Source of the DNA: Streptomyces sp. NBC_00285
GTDB lineage: Bacteria; Actinomycetota; Actinomycetes; Streptomycetales; Streptomycetaceae
DNA length: 64,000 bases
Assembly: GCF_036174265.1 (NCBI RefSeq)
Contig: NZ_CP108055.1
Span: 6,758,001-6,822,000, forward strand
Reading direction: 5' to 3'
Below the pieces are notes generated by a model. That model was given only the letters and a program-made list of their open reading frames with translations. It made no database searches and had not been told where the DNA came from. This document shows positions 49,334 through 57,412 of this stretch, piece after piece; position 1 is the stretch's first letter, and each line of letters begins with the position of its first letter. The translations under genes were made by a program, and so were the position numbers.

Positions 49334-50762
49334 CGAGGTACGCCTCCAGGCCGTGGCGGCCGCCCTCGCGGCCGAAGCCCGACTCCTTGTAGCCGCCGAA
49401 CGGCGACGTCGGGTCGAACTTGTTGAACGTGTTGGACCAGACGACCCCGGCCCGGAGTTTGTTCGCCACCGCCAGGATCCGCGAACCCTTCTCCGTCCAG
49501 ATGCCCGCCGAGAGGCCGTACTGGGTGTTGTTGGCCTTGGCGACGGCCTCGTCCGGGGTGCGGAAGGTCAGCACGGACAGGACCGGGCCGAAGATCTCGT
49601 CCCTGGCGATGGTGTGCGCCTGGGTGACGTTGGTGAAGAGCGTCGGGGCGAACCAGTAGCCGGAGGACGGGAGTTCACACTCCGGCGACCAGGGTTCGGC
49701 GCCCTCGGCCGTGCCCTTCTCGACGAGCGAGGTGATCCGCGCGAGCTGCTCGGCGGAGTTGATCGCGCCGATGTCGGTGTTCTTGTCGAGCGGGTCGCCC
49801 AGGCGAAGGGTGGACAGGCGGCGCTTGAGGGAGTCCAGCAGCTCGTCCTGGATCGACTCCTGGACGAGGAGGCGGGAGCCCGCGCAGCAGACCTGGCCCT
49901 GGTTGAAGAAGATGCCGGTGACGATCCCCTCCACCGCCTGGTCGATCGGGGCGTCGTCGAAGACGATGTTGGCGCCCTTGCCGCCCAGTTCCAGGGTGAG
50001 CTTCTTACGGGTGCCCGCGACGGTCCGCGCGATCTCCTTGCCGACGCCCGTGGAGCCGGTGAAGGCCACCTTGTTGACGTCCGGGTGCGCGACGAGCGCG
50101 GCCCCAGTGTCGCCGTAGCCCGGAAGGATGTTGACGACGCCCTTGGGCAGGCCGGCCTGGCGGCAGATGTCCGCGAAGAAGAGCGCGGACAGGGGAGTGG
50201 TCTCCGCGGGCTTCAGCACCACCGTGTTGCCGGTGGCGAGGGCCGGGGCGATCTTCCACGCCAGCATCAGGAGCGGGAAGTTCCAGGGGATGACCTGGCC
50301 GGCGACGCCGAGGGGCTTCGGGCTTGCGCCGAATCCGGCGTGCTCCAGCTTGTCGGCCCAGCCCGCGTAGTAGAAGAAGTGCGCGGCGACCAGGGGCAGG
50401 TCGGTGTCGCGGGTCTCCTTGATGGGCTTGCCGTTGTCCAGGGTCTCCAGGACGGCCAGCTCGCGGCTGCGTTCCTGGATGATCCGGGCGATGCGGAACA
50501 GGTACTTGGCGCGCTCGGAGCCCGGCAGCGCCGACCACTTCTCGAAGGCCCTGCGGGCGGCCGCCACCGCGCGGTCGACGTCCGCCTCGCCCGCCTGGGC
50601 GATCTCGGACAGGACCTCCTCGGTGGACGGCGAGACGGTCTTGAAGACCTTGCCTTCGGCCGCCTCCACGAACTCGCCGTCGATGAACAGGCCGTAGGAG
50701 GGGGCGATGTCGACGACCGAGCGGGACTCGGGCGCCGGGGCGTACTCAAAAACGGAAGCCAT
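49326..50762 (-). CDS. aldehyde dehydrogenase (NAD-dependent)
   Basis: A 478-residue full aldehyde dehydrogenase. It has YFYYAGWADKLEH-like substrate lead, PWNFPLLMLAWKIAPALATGN, GSTGVGKEI, the catalytic Glu in LELGGKGANIVF and the active-site Cys in FFNQGQVCCAGSRL. EIFGPVLSV and PFGGYKESGFGREGG complete the fold. Encoded five bases after deoC, it probably oxidises acetaldehyde released by the aldolase. The half-length paralogue follows in the operon. Confidence 0.93.
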   Translation of the reverse strand: MASVFEYAPAPESRSVVDIAPSYGLFIDGEFVEAAEGKVFKTVSPSTEEVLSEIAQAGEADVDRAVAAARRAFEKWSALPGSERAKYLFRIARIIQERSRELAVLETLDNGKPIKETRDTDLPLVAAHFFYYAGWADKLEHAGFGASPKPLGVAGQVIPWNFPLLMLAWKIAPALATGNTVVLKPAETTPLSALFFADICRQAGLPKGVVNILPGYGDTGAALVAHPDVNKVAFTGSTGVGKEIARTVAGTRKKLTLELGGKGANIVFDDAPIDQAVEGIVTGIFFNQGQVCCAGSRLLVQESIQDELLDSLKRRLSTLRLGDPLDKNTDIGAINSAEQLARITSLVEKGTAEGAEPWSPECELPSSGYWFAPTLFTNVTQAHTIARDEIFGPVLSVLTFRTPDEAVAKANNTQYGLSAGIWTEKGSRILAVANKLRAGVVWSNTFNKFDPTSPFGGYKESGFGREGGRHGLEAYLDV

Positions 50763-50767
50763 GGTGA

Positions 50768-51733
50768 TCAGTCCACCGTCACGTAGTCGGGGCCGGAGTA
50801 GCGGCCGGTGGCCAGCTTCTGACGCTGCATCAGCAGGTCGTTCAGGAGCGAGGAGGCGCCGAAGCGGAACCAGTGGTTGTCCAGCCAGTCCTCGCCGACG
50901 GTCTCGTTGACCAGCACGAGGAACTTGACCGCGTCCTTGGTCGTACGGATGCCGCCGGCCGGCTTCACACCCACCTGCACCCCGGTCTGGGCGCGGAAGT
51001 CGCGCACCGCCTCCAGCATGAGGAGGGTGTTGGGGGGAGTGGCGTTGACCGCGACCTTGCCGGTGGACGTCTTGATGAAGTCCGCGCCCGCCAGCATGCC
51101 GAGCCAGCTCGCGCGGCGGATGTTGTCGTACGTCGACAGCTCGCCGGTCTCGAAGATGACCTTGAGCCGGGCGGCCGTCCCGCAGACCTCGCGGACGGCG
51201 ACGATCTCCTCGTACACCTTCAGATACCGGCCCGAGAGGAACGCCCCGCGGTCGATGACCATGTCGACCTCGTCGGCACCGGCGGACACGGCGTCGCGCA
51301 CGTCGGCGAGCTTCACGTCCAGGGCGGCACGGCCGGCCGGGAAGGCGGTGGCCACGGAGGCGATCTTGACGCCGGAACCGGCGACGGCCTCCTTCGCGAC
51401 GGCCACCATGTCGGGATAGACGCAGACGGCCGCCGTCGCCGGGGCCGTGCGGTCGGTCGGGTCGGGGCGGACCGCCTTGGCGCCGAGCGCCCGGACCTTG
51501 CCCGGGGTGTCCGCGCCTTCCAGCGTCGTCAGGTCGACCATCGAGATGGCGAGGTCGATGGCGTACGCCTTCGCGGTCGTCTTGATGGAACGCGTACCGA
51601 GCGAGGCGGCACGCGCCTCCAGTCCGACCGCGTCCACGCCGGGCAGCCCGTGAAGGAACCGGCGCAGCGTGCTGTCGGACGCGGTCACGTCCGTGAGCGG
51701 ATGTACGGCTGATGCAGTGGTGGGCATGGTCAC
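50768..51733 (-). CDS. deoC: deoxyribose-phosphate aldolase
   Basis: A 321-residue class I aldolase splitting 2-deoxyribose-5-phosphate to glyceraldehyde-3-phosphate and acetaldehyde. AAVCVYPDMV, VATAFPAGRAALDVKLADV, GADEVDMVIDRGAFLSG and the Schiff-base Lys in DFIKTSTGK are all present, with VKPAGGIRT. It is about 60-100 residues longer than E. coli DeoC, as in other actinobacterial long forms. GTG 51733 follows TATGCT by six bases; ATG 51727 is the alternative. The promoter carries a perfect nucleoside operator. Confidence 0.94.
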   Translation of the reverse strand: MTMPTTASAVHPLTDVTASDSTLRRFLHGLPGVDAVGLEARAASLGTRSIKTTAKAYAIDLAISMVDLTTLEGADTPGKVRALGAKAVRPDPTDRTAPATAAVCVYPDMVAVAKEAVAGSGVKIASVATAFPAGRAALDVKLADVRDAVSAGADEVDMVIDRGAFLSGRYLKVYEEIVAVREVCGTAARLKVIFETGELSTYDNIRRASWLGMLAGADFIKTSTGKVAVNATPPNTLLMLEAVRDFRAQTGVQVGVKPAGGIRTTKDAVKFLVLVNETVGEDWLDNHWFRFGASSLLNDLLMQRQKLATGRYSGPDYVTVD

Positions 51734-51739
51734 CAGCCG

Positions 51740-51758
51740 AGCATATCTACGCGCGTAG
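51740..51758 (-). promoter_or_regulatory. deoC promoter with nucleoside-regulon operator
   Basis: A perfect CTACGCGCGTAG (51747-51758) lies one base upstream of TATGCT (51745-51740 on the minus strand), which precedes GTG 51733 by six bases. Occupancy would block the promoter core. Confidence 0.75.
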
Positions 51759-51873
51759 CGGCTGTATAGCCCGGAGAAATGGATTCATCGGGGCACAACG
51801 GACCGCACCCGGCCGGCGGCGCGGGGGCACCCGCACGCGAACACCGTCCCGAGCGGCGCCTAGTATCGCGAAC

Positions 51874-52533
51874 ATGACGACCGCACCCCCGGAATCCAGG
51901 GACCGCATCTACCGCTCACCCTTGGCGCTGATCGGCGGCTTTCTCCTTCTCGTCATCATCGGCTGGCTCGGCGTCGACGCGGTTCTCTCCGGTGACGGCC
52001 GCTCCCCCTGGCTGGCCCTCGCCGCCCTGATCCTCGTCGTACCGCTGGTTGTCGCCTTCACCCTGCGCCCGGCCGTCTTCGCGAACCACGACCGCCTGCG
52101 CATCCGCAACCCCTTCCGCGTGATCGTCGTGCCCTGGGGCGAGGTCGAGATGTTCCGCTCCGGGTTCTCCAACGAGGTCCTCGCCACGTCCGGCACCAAG
52201 TACCAGCTGTGGTCGATCCCGGTTTCCCTGCGCGGCCGCAAGAAGGCGGCGCGGCAGACGGCCCGGCAGTCCTCGGGGCGCGGTCCGAGCAGGGGCCTCG
52301 GGCTGTTCGGCGGGGGCATGGAGGCCGACGCCCTCGGCGGCCGGACCCCGGTACCGGAGGGCCCCGCCCGGGCCGAGACCGACCAGATCATGGACGAGCT
52401 GCGCGCGATGCTGGAGGCGCGGGGCAAGGCCAAGACCTCCCAGGGGGAGGTGACCGTGCGGTGGGCGTACGAGATCGCGGGGCCCGCGGTGGCCGGGGCG
52501 CTGCTCCTGGCGATCCTGGTGGCTGTCGGGTGA
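51874..52533 (+). CDS. membrane protein with bacterial PH domain
   Basis: A 219-residue protein. Two helices lie near the N-terminus (about 16-35 and 48-66). A PH-like domain (LRPAVFANHDRLRIRNPFRVIVVPWGEVEMFRSGFSNEV) spans about 65-120, and a Gly-rich linker and a last hydrophobic helix form the end. This is the DUF2581/bPH2-like family, of unknown role in membranes. ATG 51874 follows TAGTAT by seven bases. It is divergent from deoC but has no operator of its own. Confidence 0.82.
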   Translation: MTTAPPESRDRIYRSPLALIGGFLLLVIIGWLGVDAVLSGDGRSPWLALAALILVVPLVVAFTLRPAVFANHDRLRIRNPFRVIVVPWGEVEMFRSGFSNEVLATSGTKYQLWSIPVSLRGRKKAARQTARQSSGRGPSRGLGLFGGGMEADALGGRTPVPEGPARAETDQIMDELRAMLEARGKAKTSQGEVTVRWAYEIAGPAVAGALLLAILVAVG

Positions 52534-52601
52534 CCTCGTAGGGAGTGCCGCTGTCGTCGGGCGGCTTCGGGGCCGTCAGTTTTCTCCGGACCCGCCTGTC
52601 C

Positions 52602-53753
52602 TCACGGCGGGCCCGTCCAGACCAGCGCCATGTACCCGCCCCAGTACGCCGAACCCAGCACCGCCGCCGCCAGGACGAGCGTGCGGTGACGGCGCGGGAT
52701 CCGCAGCAGGCGTACGGCGAGGGGGAGCAGGAGCGGGAAGGCCGGGAGGAGATAGCGGGCCCGGGGGAAGTAGACGCCGCCGCTGCCCAGCACGATCAGC
52801 AGCGTGACGGCCGTGAACACCAGCAACGCCAAGGGCTGCCGGTCCCGGACCGACAGGGCGAAGAGGCCCACCGACACCATGAGGGTGACCGTCACCAGGA
52901 CCAGGAACAGCTCGGGTGCCGAGTCGTACACGAGCAGGCTCCTGAACTGCCGCAGCGTCTCCACGCCGCCGTCCACCTCGTTGCGCCACGTCCGCTGCAC
53001 GGCGAAGTAACCGTCCCAGCGGCCCAGACGCAGCCCCACCCAGCCGACGTACGCGCACCAGCCGAGCGGGGCCAGGACGGCGGCCACGAGCGCGCGCGGC
53101 CGGCGCGGGGTGAGCAGGCACGTCACCGTGACCGCGGCGGCCACCGCGATGCCCGTCGGGCGGGTCAGACCGGCCAGGACCGCGAGACAGGCCGCGGTGA
53201 GCGGGCGGTCGGCGAGCAGCGCGTACAGCGCCCAGGCCGCCAACGCCGTGAACAGGGACTCGGTGTAGCCCATCCACTGCACGAGTCCGACCGGGAGCGC
53301 GGCCCACAGGACGGTCAGCAGGATGCCGGCGCGGCGGCCGTGCAGCCGGTCGCCGACCGCGAAAACACCCCAGGCGGCGACCAGCGAGGCGGCGACGGCG
53401 AGACACAGCCCGGTGGTGGCGCGGCTGCCGGGGGTGACGGCGGCGACGGCCTTGACCAGGACCGGGTACAGCGGGAAGAAGACGAGGTTGTTGCCGCCGT
53501 CCATGCCGCCGAGAGCATGGGCGTAGCCGTGGTCGGCGATGCCCAGGTAGTAGTCGGCGTCCCACTGGGCCGCCAGGATCGGCCAGACGCCGTGGTGCCC
53601 GCGGTGGGCCCACAGGGCGAGGACCACCAGGCCCAGGGCGCGTACGCCGACGTAGGCGAGCAGGGCCCACGCGAGGGCCGGGACGCGGCGGCGGGGTGCG
53701 TCAGGGGCGGTGGCCGCCCGGTGCGGGGTCGGCCGGAGGGCGGTCGAGGACAC
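52602..53753 (-). CDS. polytopic glycosyltransferase (PIG-V/GT39-like)
   Basis: A 383-residue membrane protein with about nine helices. It has the luminal AQWDADYYLGIADHGY near the N-terminus, with an acidic pair typical of polyprenyl-phosphate-sugar transferases of the PIG-V/mannosyltransferase superfamily. FFPLYPVLVK and MGYTESLF follow (Gx(Y/E)TE-like). It probably adds mannose or another sugar from a polyprenyl phosphate donor outside the membrane. GTG 53753 is the apparent start. It is not clearly linked to its neighbours. Confidence 0.8.
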   Translation of the reverse strand: MSSTALRPTPHRAATAPDAPRRRVPALAWALLAYVGVRALGLVVLALWAHRGHHGVWPILAAQWDADYYLGIADHGYAHALGGMDGGNNLVFFPLYPVLVKAVAAVTPGSRATTGLCLAVAASLVAAWGVFAVGDRLHGRRAGILLTVLWAALPVGLVQWMGYTESLFTALAAWALYALLADRPLTAACLAVLAGLTRPTGIAVAAAVTVTCLLTPRRPRALVAAVLAPLGWCAYVGWVGLRLGRWDGYFAVQRTWRNEVDGGVETLRQFRSLLVYDSAPELFLVLVTVTLMVSVGLFALSVRDRQPLALLVFTAVTLLIVLGSGGVYFPRARYLLPAFPLLLPLAVRLLRIPRRHRTLVLAAAVLGSAYWGGYMALVWTGPP

Positions 53754-53958
53754 GGTGACGGGCTCCAGGACTGGCTCGGGGACGGCTTCCCGTCCACCGT
53801 TGCCCGGGCGCCGGGGCAGGCCGTGGAGCCGGGGTCAACAGCCATCTCTAAATCACCCGATGGGGTGCTCCGGGCCCGTACATGGGCCAACGCGGAGACG
53901 AAGTCCAGCCGCCATCAACCGGCATCTGACCGTGGCGCGGAAGGCGAGGGGCTGAACA

Positions 53959-53994
53959 GCCGAGGGGCGGCCCGGACGGGGGCCGCCCCTCGGC
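53959..53994 (-). terminator. hairpin terminator after the phosphosugar mutase gene
   Basis: GCCGAGGGGCGGCCC (53959-53973) pairs exactly with 53980-53994, six-base loop, directly adjoining the mutase stop codon. The rest of 53754-53958 shows no feature I can support. Confidence 0.8.
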
Positions 53995-55626
53995 TCAGAT
54001 GCCGGCCGCCGCCGACAGGTCCTGCTTGATGGAGGTCAGGAGGTCGGCCGCCTCGGTGCGGGCCGTCGGGAGCTCCGCGTGGGTGGCCACCGGGATCACC
54101 ACCTCCAGGTAGCACTTCAGCTTCGGCTCGGTGCCGCTCGGGCGGACGATGACCCGGGCGCCGGTGAGGGTGTAGCGCAGGCCGTCGGTGGGCGGGAGCC
54201 GGTCCGTGCCCCGGGTGAGGTCCTCCGCCCGGGTGACGGGCAGGCCGGCGAGTTCCGTCGGCGGGTGCTCGCGGAGTCGCTCCATCGCCGTGGCGATGAC
54301 CGACAGGTCCTCCACGCGGACCGAGAGCTGGTCGGTGGCGTGCAGCCCGTGCTCCACGGCGATGTCGTCGAGGAGGTCCAGGAGCGTGCGGTCCTGTTCC
54401 TTGAGCTCGGAGGCCAGCTCCGTGATGAGAAGGGCCGCGGTGATGCCGTCCTTGTCGCGCACGCCCTGTGGGTCCACGCAGTAGCCGAGGGCCTCCTCGT
54501 AGCCGTAGCGCAGGCCCTCCACGCGGGCGATCCACTTGAAGCCCGTGAGGGTCTCCTCGTAGGGGAGTCCTGCCTTCTCGGCGATCCGGCCGAGGAGGGA
54601 GGAGGAGACGATCGACTCGGCGAACGTGCCCTGGGCTCCGCGCCTCACGAGGTGAGCGGCGAGCAGGGTGCCGACCTCGTCGCCGCGGAGCATGCGCCAG
54701 TCGCCGTCGGCCCTCACGGCCACCGCGCAGCGGTCCGCGTCCGGGTCGTTCGCGATGATCAGGTCGGGGGCCGTCTCGCGGGCCTTCGCGAAGGCCAGGT
54801 CCATCGCGCCGGGCTCTTCCGGGTTGGGGAAGGCGACGGTCGGGAAGTCGGGGTCGGGGTCGGCCTGTTCGGCGACGAGCTCCGGGGCGGGGAAGCCGGC
54901 GCGGGCGAACGCCGCGAGGAGGGTCTCCTTGCCGACGCCGTGCATCGCGGTGTAGACGGTGCGGGCGGTGCGCGGGGAGTCCGCGGCGAGGACGGCGTCC
55001 GTGCGGGCCAGGTAGGCGTCCAGGACGGCGTCGTCGAGGGTCTGCCAGCCGGTCTCCGGGCGGGGGACGTCGTGCAGGCTCGCGATCGCGTCGATCTCGG
55101 CGGCGATCTCCGCGTCGGCGGGCGGGACGATCTGGGAGCCGTCGCCGAGGTACACCTTGTAGCCGTTGTCGCGGGGCGGGTTGTGGCTCGCGGTCACCTC
55201 CACGCCGGCGACCGCGCCCAGGTGCCTTATGGCGAACGCCAGCACGGGGGTGGGGAGGGGACGGGGGAGGACCGCCGCCCTCAGGCCCGCGCCGGTCATC
55301 ACGGCCGCCGTGTCCCTCGCGAAGTCGGCGGACTTGTGGCGGGCGTCGTAGCCGATGACGACCAGGCCGTCCTCGCTGCCGTGCTTCCTGAGGTACGCCG
55401 CGAGGCCGGCGGCGGCCCGGATGACGACCGCGCGGTTCATGCGCTGGGGGCCGGCGCCGAGTTCGCCGCGCAGGCCGGCGGTGCCGAACTGGAGGGTGCC
55501 GCTGAAGCGTGCGGTGAGCTCGGTGACGTCACCGGCGTCGAGGAGCTTGGCGAGCTCGTCGCGGGTGTCCGGGTCGGGGTCCTCGGCGAGCCAGGTCCTG
55601 GCCCGGGCGATGAGATCGTCGTGCAC
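53995..55626 (-). CDS. phosphohexomutase-family phosphosugar mutase, candidate phosphopentomutase
   Basis: A 543-residue alpha-D-phosphohexomutase. It has GTAGLRGELGAGPQRMN, the phospho-Ser loop VTASHNPPRDNGYKVY, the metal loop NDPDADRC, the sugar loop EEALGYCVD and C-terminal VRPSGTEPKLK. Such enzymes are annotated as phosphomannomutase, but in many actinobacteria the group includes pentose-1-phosphate mutases. Lying beside purine nucleoside phosphorylase and near deoC, with no AlkP-type deoB in the window, it may convert (deoxy)ribose-1-P to 5-P. GTG 55626 has GGAGG six bases upstream. Confidence 0.88.
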   Translation of the reverse strand: MHDDLIARARTWLAEDPDPDTRDELAKLLDAGDVTELTARFSGTLQFGTAGLRGELGAGPQRMNRAVVIRAAAGLAAYLRKHGSEDGLVVIGYDARHKSADFARDTAAVMTGAGLRAAVLPRPLPTPVLAFAIRHLGAVAGVEVTASHNPPRDNGYKVYLGDGSQIVPPADAEIAAEIDAIASLHDVPRPETGWQTLDDAVLDAYLARTDAVLAADSPRTARTVYTAMHGVGKETLLAAFARAGFPAPELVAEQADPDPDFPTVAFPNPEEPGAMDLAFAKARETAPDLIIANDPDADRCAVAVRADGDWRMLRGDEVGTLLAAHLVRRGAQGTFAESIVSSSLLGRIAEKAGLPYEETLTGFKWIARVEGLRYGYEEALGYCVDPQGVRDKDGITAALLITELASELKEQDRTLLDLLDDIAVEHGLHATDQLSVRVEDLSVIATAMERLREHPPTELAGLPVTRAEDLTRGTDRLPPTDGLRYTLTGARVIVRPSGTEPKLKCYLEVVIPVATHAELPTARTEAADLLTSIKQDLSAAAGI

Positions 55627-55685
55627 GGTTGCCTCCGGCGGTTGGGCGGGTTCTATGGTGCGGGTTCGGTGGGGGCGGGCGTTTT

Positions 55686-55897
55686 GCGCAGTTCCCCGCG
55701 CCCCTGTATCGCCTGCGGCGTCGTTGTGGGTCGGGGCCGGGGTGGGGGGTGTCCGTCCTCGGTCCGGCGGCTCGGTTCCTTGAGCAGTGCTCGGTTTCGG
55801 ACGCCGGCCGCTGCGGGCGGACACCCCCCACCCCGTCCCCTTCGCGCCGTCGGCGGCTGCGGGTGCGTCGGGCTTTTAGGGGCGCGGGGAACTGCGC
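55686..55897. repeat. inverted REP-like pair in a 312-bp gene-free stretch
   Basis: GCGCAGTTCCCCGCGCC (55686-55702) is mirrored at 55881-55897. The sequence between and around (55627-55938) has no coding bias I can support. It separates the phosphorylase and mutase genes and could form large hairpins in the transcript. Confidence 0.75.
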
Positions 55898-55938
55898 GAT
55901 CAGCCCCCACCGGGCCGCGGCCGGCCGGCGCCGTACCT

Positions 55939-56763
55939 TCAGAGGCGGTCCAGGACCTGGGCCAGCAGGGAACCCATCCGGGTTGCCGAGTCACGGCCTG
56001 CCTGGAGGACCTCCTCGTGGTTCAGCGGCTCGCCCGTCATGCCCGCCGCGAGGTTGGTGACCAGGGAGATGCCCAGTACCTCCGCACCCGCCTCACGCGC
56101 GGCGATCGCCTCCAGGACCGTCGACATGCCCACCAGGTCCGCGCCGATCACGCGGGCCATGCGGATCTCGGCCGGGGTCTCGTAGTGCGGGCCGGGGAAC
56201 TGGGCGTAGACGCCCTCCTCCAGGCTCGCGTCGATCTCCTTGCACAGGGCGCGCAGGCGGGGGGAGTAGAGGTCCGTGAGGTCGACGAAGTTCGCGCCGA
56301 TGATGGGGGACGTCGCCGTGAGGTTGATGTGGTCGCTGATCAGGACCGGCTGGCCGGGCCGCATGCCCTCGCGGAGGCCGCCGCAGCCGTTGGTGAGGAC
56401 CACCGTCTTGCAGCCGGCGGCGACGGCGGTGCGGACGCCGTGCGCGACGGCGGCGACACCGCGGCCCTCGTAGTAGTGCGTACGGCCCAGGAAGACCAGG
56501 GCGCGCTTGTCGCCCATCTTGTACGAGCGGATCGTGCCGCCGTGTCCCTCCACCGCCGGCGGCGGGAAACCGGGCAGGTCGGTGACCGGGAACTCGGCGT
56601 CGGGTGCACCGAGCGCGTCCACCGCGGGGGCCCAGCCGGAGCCCATCACGAGGGCGACGTCGTGGGTCTCGGCGCCCGTCAGTTCGCGCAGGCGCGTGGC
56701 GGCGGCGTCCGCGGCGGTGTGGGGGTCGCCCTGGATGTCGTCCGGAAGAAGAGATGCGTTCAC
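55939..56763 (-). CDS. purine nucleoside phosphorylase
   Basis: A 274-residue trimeric-type purine nucleoside phosphorylase. It has [13 protein letters not shown], the phosphate-binding [15 protein letters not shown], the active-site [12 protein letters not shown] with VGMSTV, and [10 protein letters not shown]. It splits inosine, guanosine and deoxy forms to base and pentose-1-phosphate. GTG 56763 follows TACCCT by seven bases, so it is probably leaderless. The promoter carries a perfect nucleoside operator. The mutase that would use its product lies next to it. Confidence 0.94.
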   Translation of the reverse strand: MNASLLPDDIQGDPHTAADAAATRLRELTGAETHDVALVMGSGWAPAVDALGAPDAEFPVTDLPGFPPPAVEGHGGTIRSYKMGDKRALVFLGRTHYYEGRGVAAVAHGVRTAVAAGCKTVVLTNGCGGLREGMRPGQPVLISDHINLTATSPIIGANFVDLTDLYSPRLRALCKEIDASLEEGVYAQFPGPHYETPAEIRMARVIGADLVGMSTVLEAIAAREAGAEVLGISLVTNLAAGMTGEPLNHEEVLQAGRDSATRMGSLLAQVLDRL

Positions 56764-56770
56764 GCGCCTG

Positions 56771-56800
56771 AGGGTAGCCGGTAGATGCCTACGCGCGTAG
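56771..56800 (-). promoter_or_regulatory. purine nucleoside phosphorylase promoter with nucleoside-regulon operator
   Basis: A perfect CTACGCGCGTAG (56789-56800) covers the -35 position for TACCCT (56776-56771 on the minus strand), which is seven bases from GTG 56763. Confidence 0.75.
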
Positions 56801-56869
56801 ATGGCAGAGCGGACGGGACGGTGATCGTTGCCTTGTCGTTTCCAACCGGGGGCGGGACCGCGGCGCCTT

Positions 56870-57307
56870 TCAGCAGGGGCGCTTGCGCAGTTCCATCACG
56901 TAGTCGTGCGGTGCGCCCGCCGATTCCGCGGCGTCGGCGACCTCGCCCAGGTAGCGCGCGGAGGGCAGACCGCCCTCGTAGCCGTTCAGGACGTACGTCC
57001 AGGCCTGCTCCTCACCCTCCAGGGTGTGGACGCGGACGCGTGTACGGCGGTAGATGTCGAGGCTGACGCCCTCCCAGCGGTCCATGGAGTCCTCGTCGGG
57101 CGGGGCGATCTCGTAGAGCGCGACGAACACCTGGGACAGCGGGTCCTCGACGATCGTTGCGAGGGCGCCCTCCCAGCCCATGTGCTCGCCCCCGAAGGTC
57201 AGCCGCCACCCGTTCAGCCACCCCGTGGCGCGCATCGGCGAGTGCGGGGCACGGCGGGTCATCAGCCGCGCGTCGAGGTTGCCGGCGTAGGCGGCGTAGA
57301 GCGACAT
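56870..57307 (-). CDS. gamma-glutamylcyclotransferase-like protein
   Basis: A 145-residue protein with the gamma-glutamylcyclotransferase/AIG2-like fold. [14 protein letters not shown] begins it, [20 protein letters not shown] follows, and VFVALYEI lies before the DRWEGV segment. The family cleaves gamma-glutamyl peptides or serves other roles; the substrate is unknown. ATG 57307 follows TACCCT by six bases. It is divergent from the quinone reductase gene. Confidence 0.82.
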   Translation of the reverse strand: MSLYAAYAGNLDARLMTRRAPHSPMRATGWLNGWRLTFGGEHMGWEGALATIVEDPLSQVFVALYEIAPPDEDSMDRWEGVSLDIYRRTRVRVHTLEGEEQAWTYVLNGYEGGLPSARYLGEVADAAESAGAPHDYVMELRKRPC

Positions 57308-57412
57308 GCGTCGAGGGTACGGCAGCCTTCCCGTGCGTCTCTCCCGTAACGGTGGCATCTCGGGAAGGCCCCCAGGACGTAGCACCCCCGGTCGTACGGG
57401 ACAATGGAGTAC

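Noticed and set aside
54079..56784. A 900-codon plus-strand frame across the mutase and phosphorylase genes
   Set aside because: Both minus-strand genes are clearly real with complete motifs. The plus frame runs through a REP-like spacer and has no domain.
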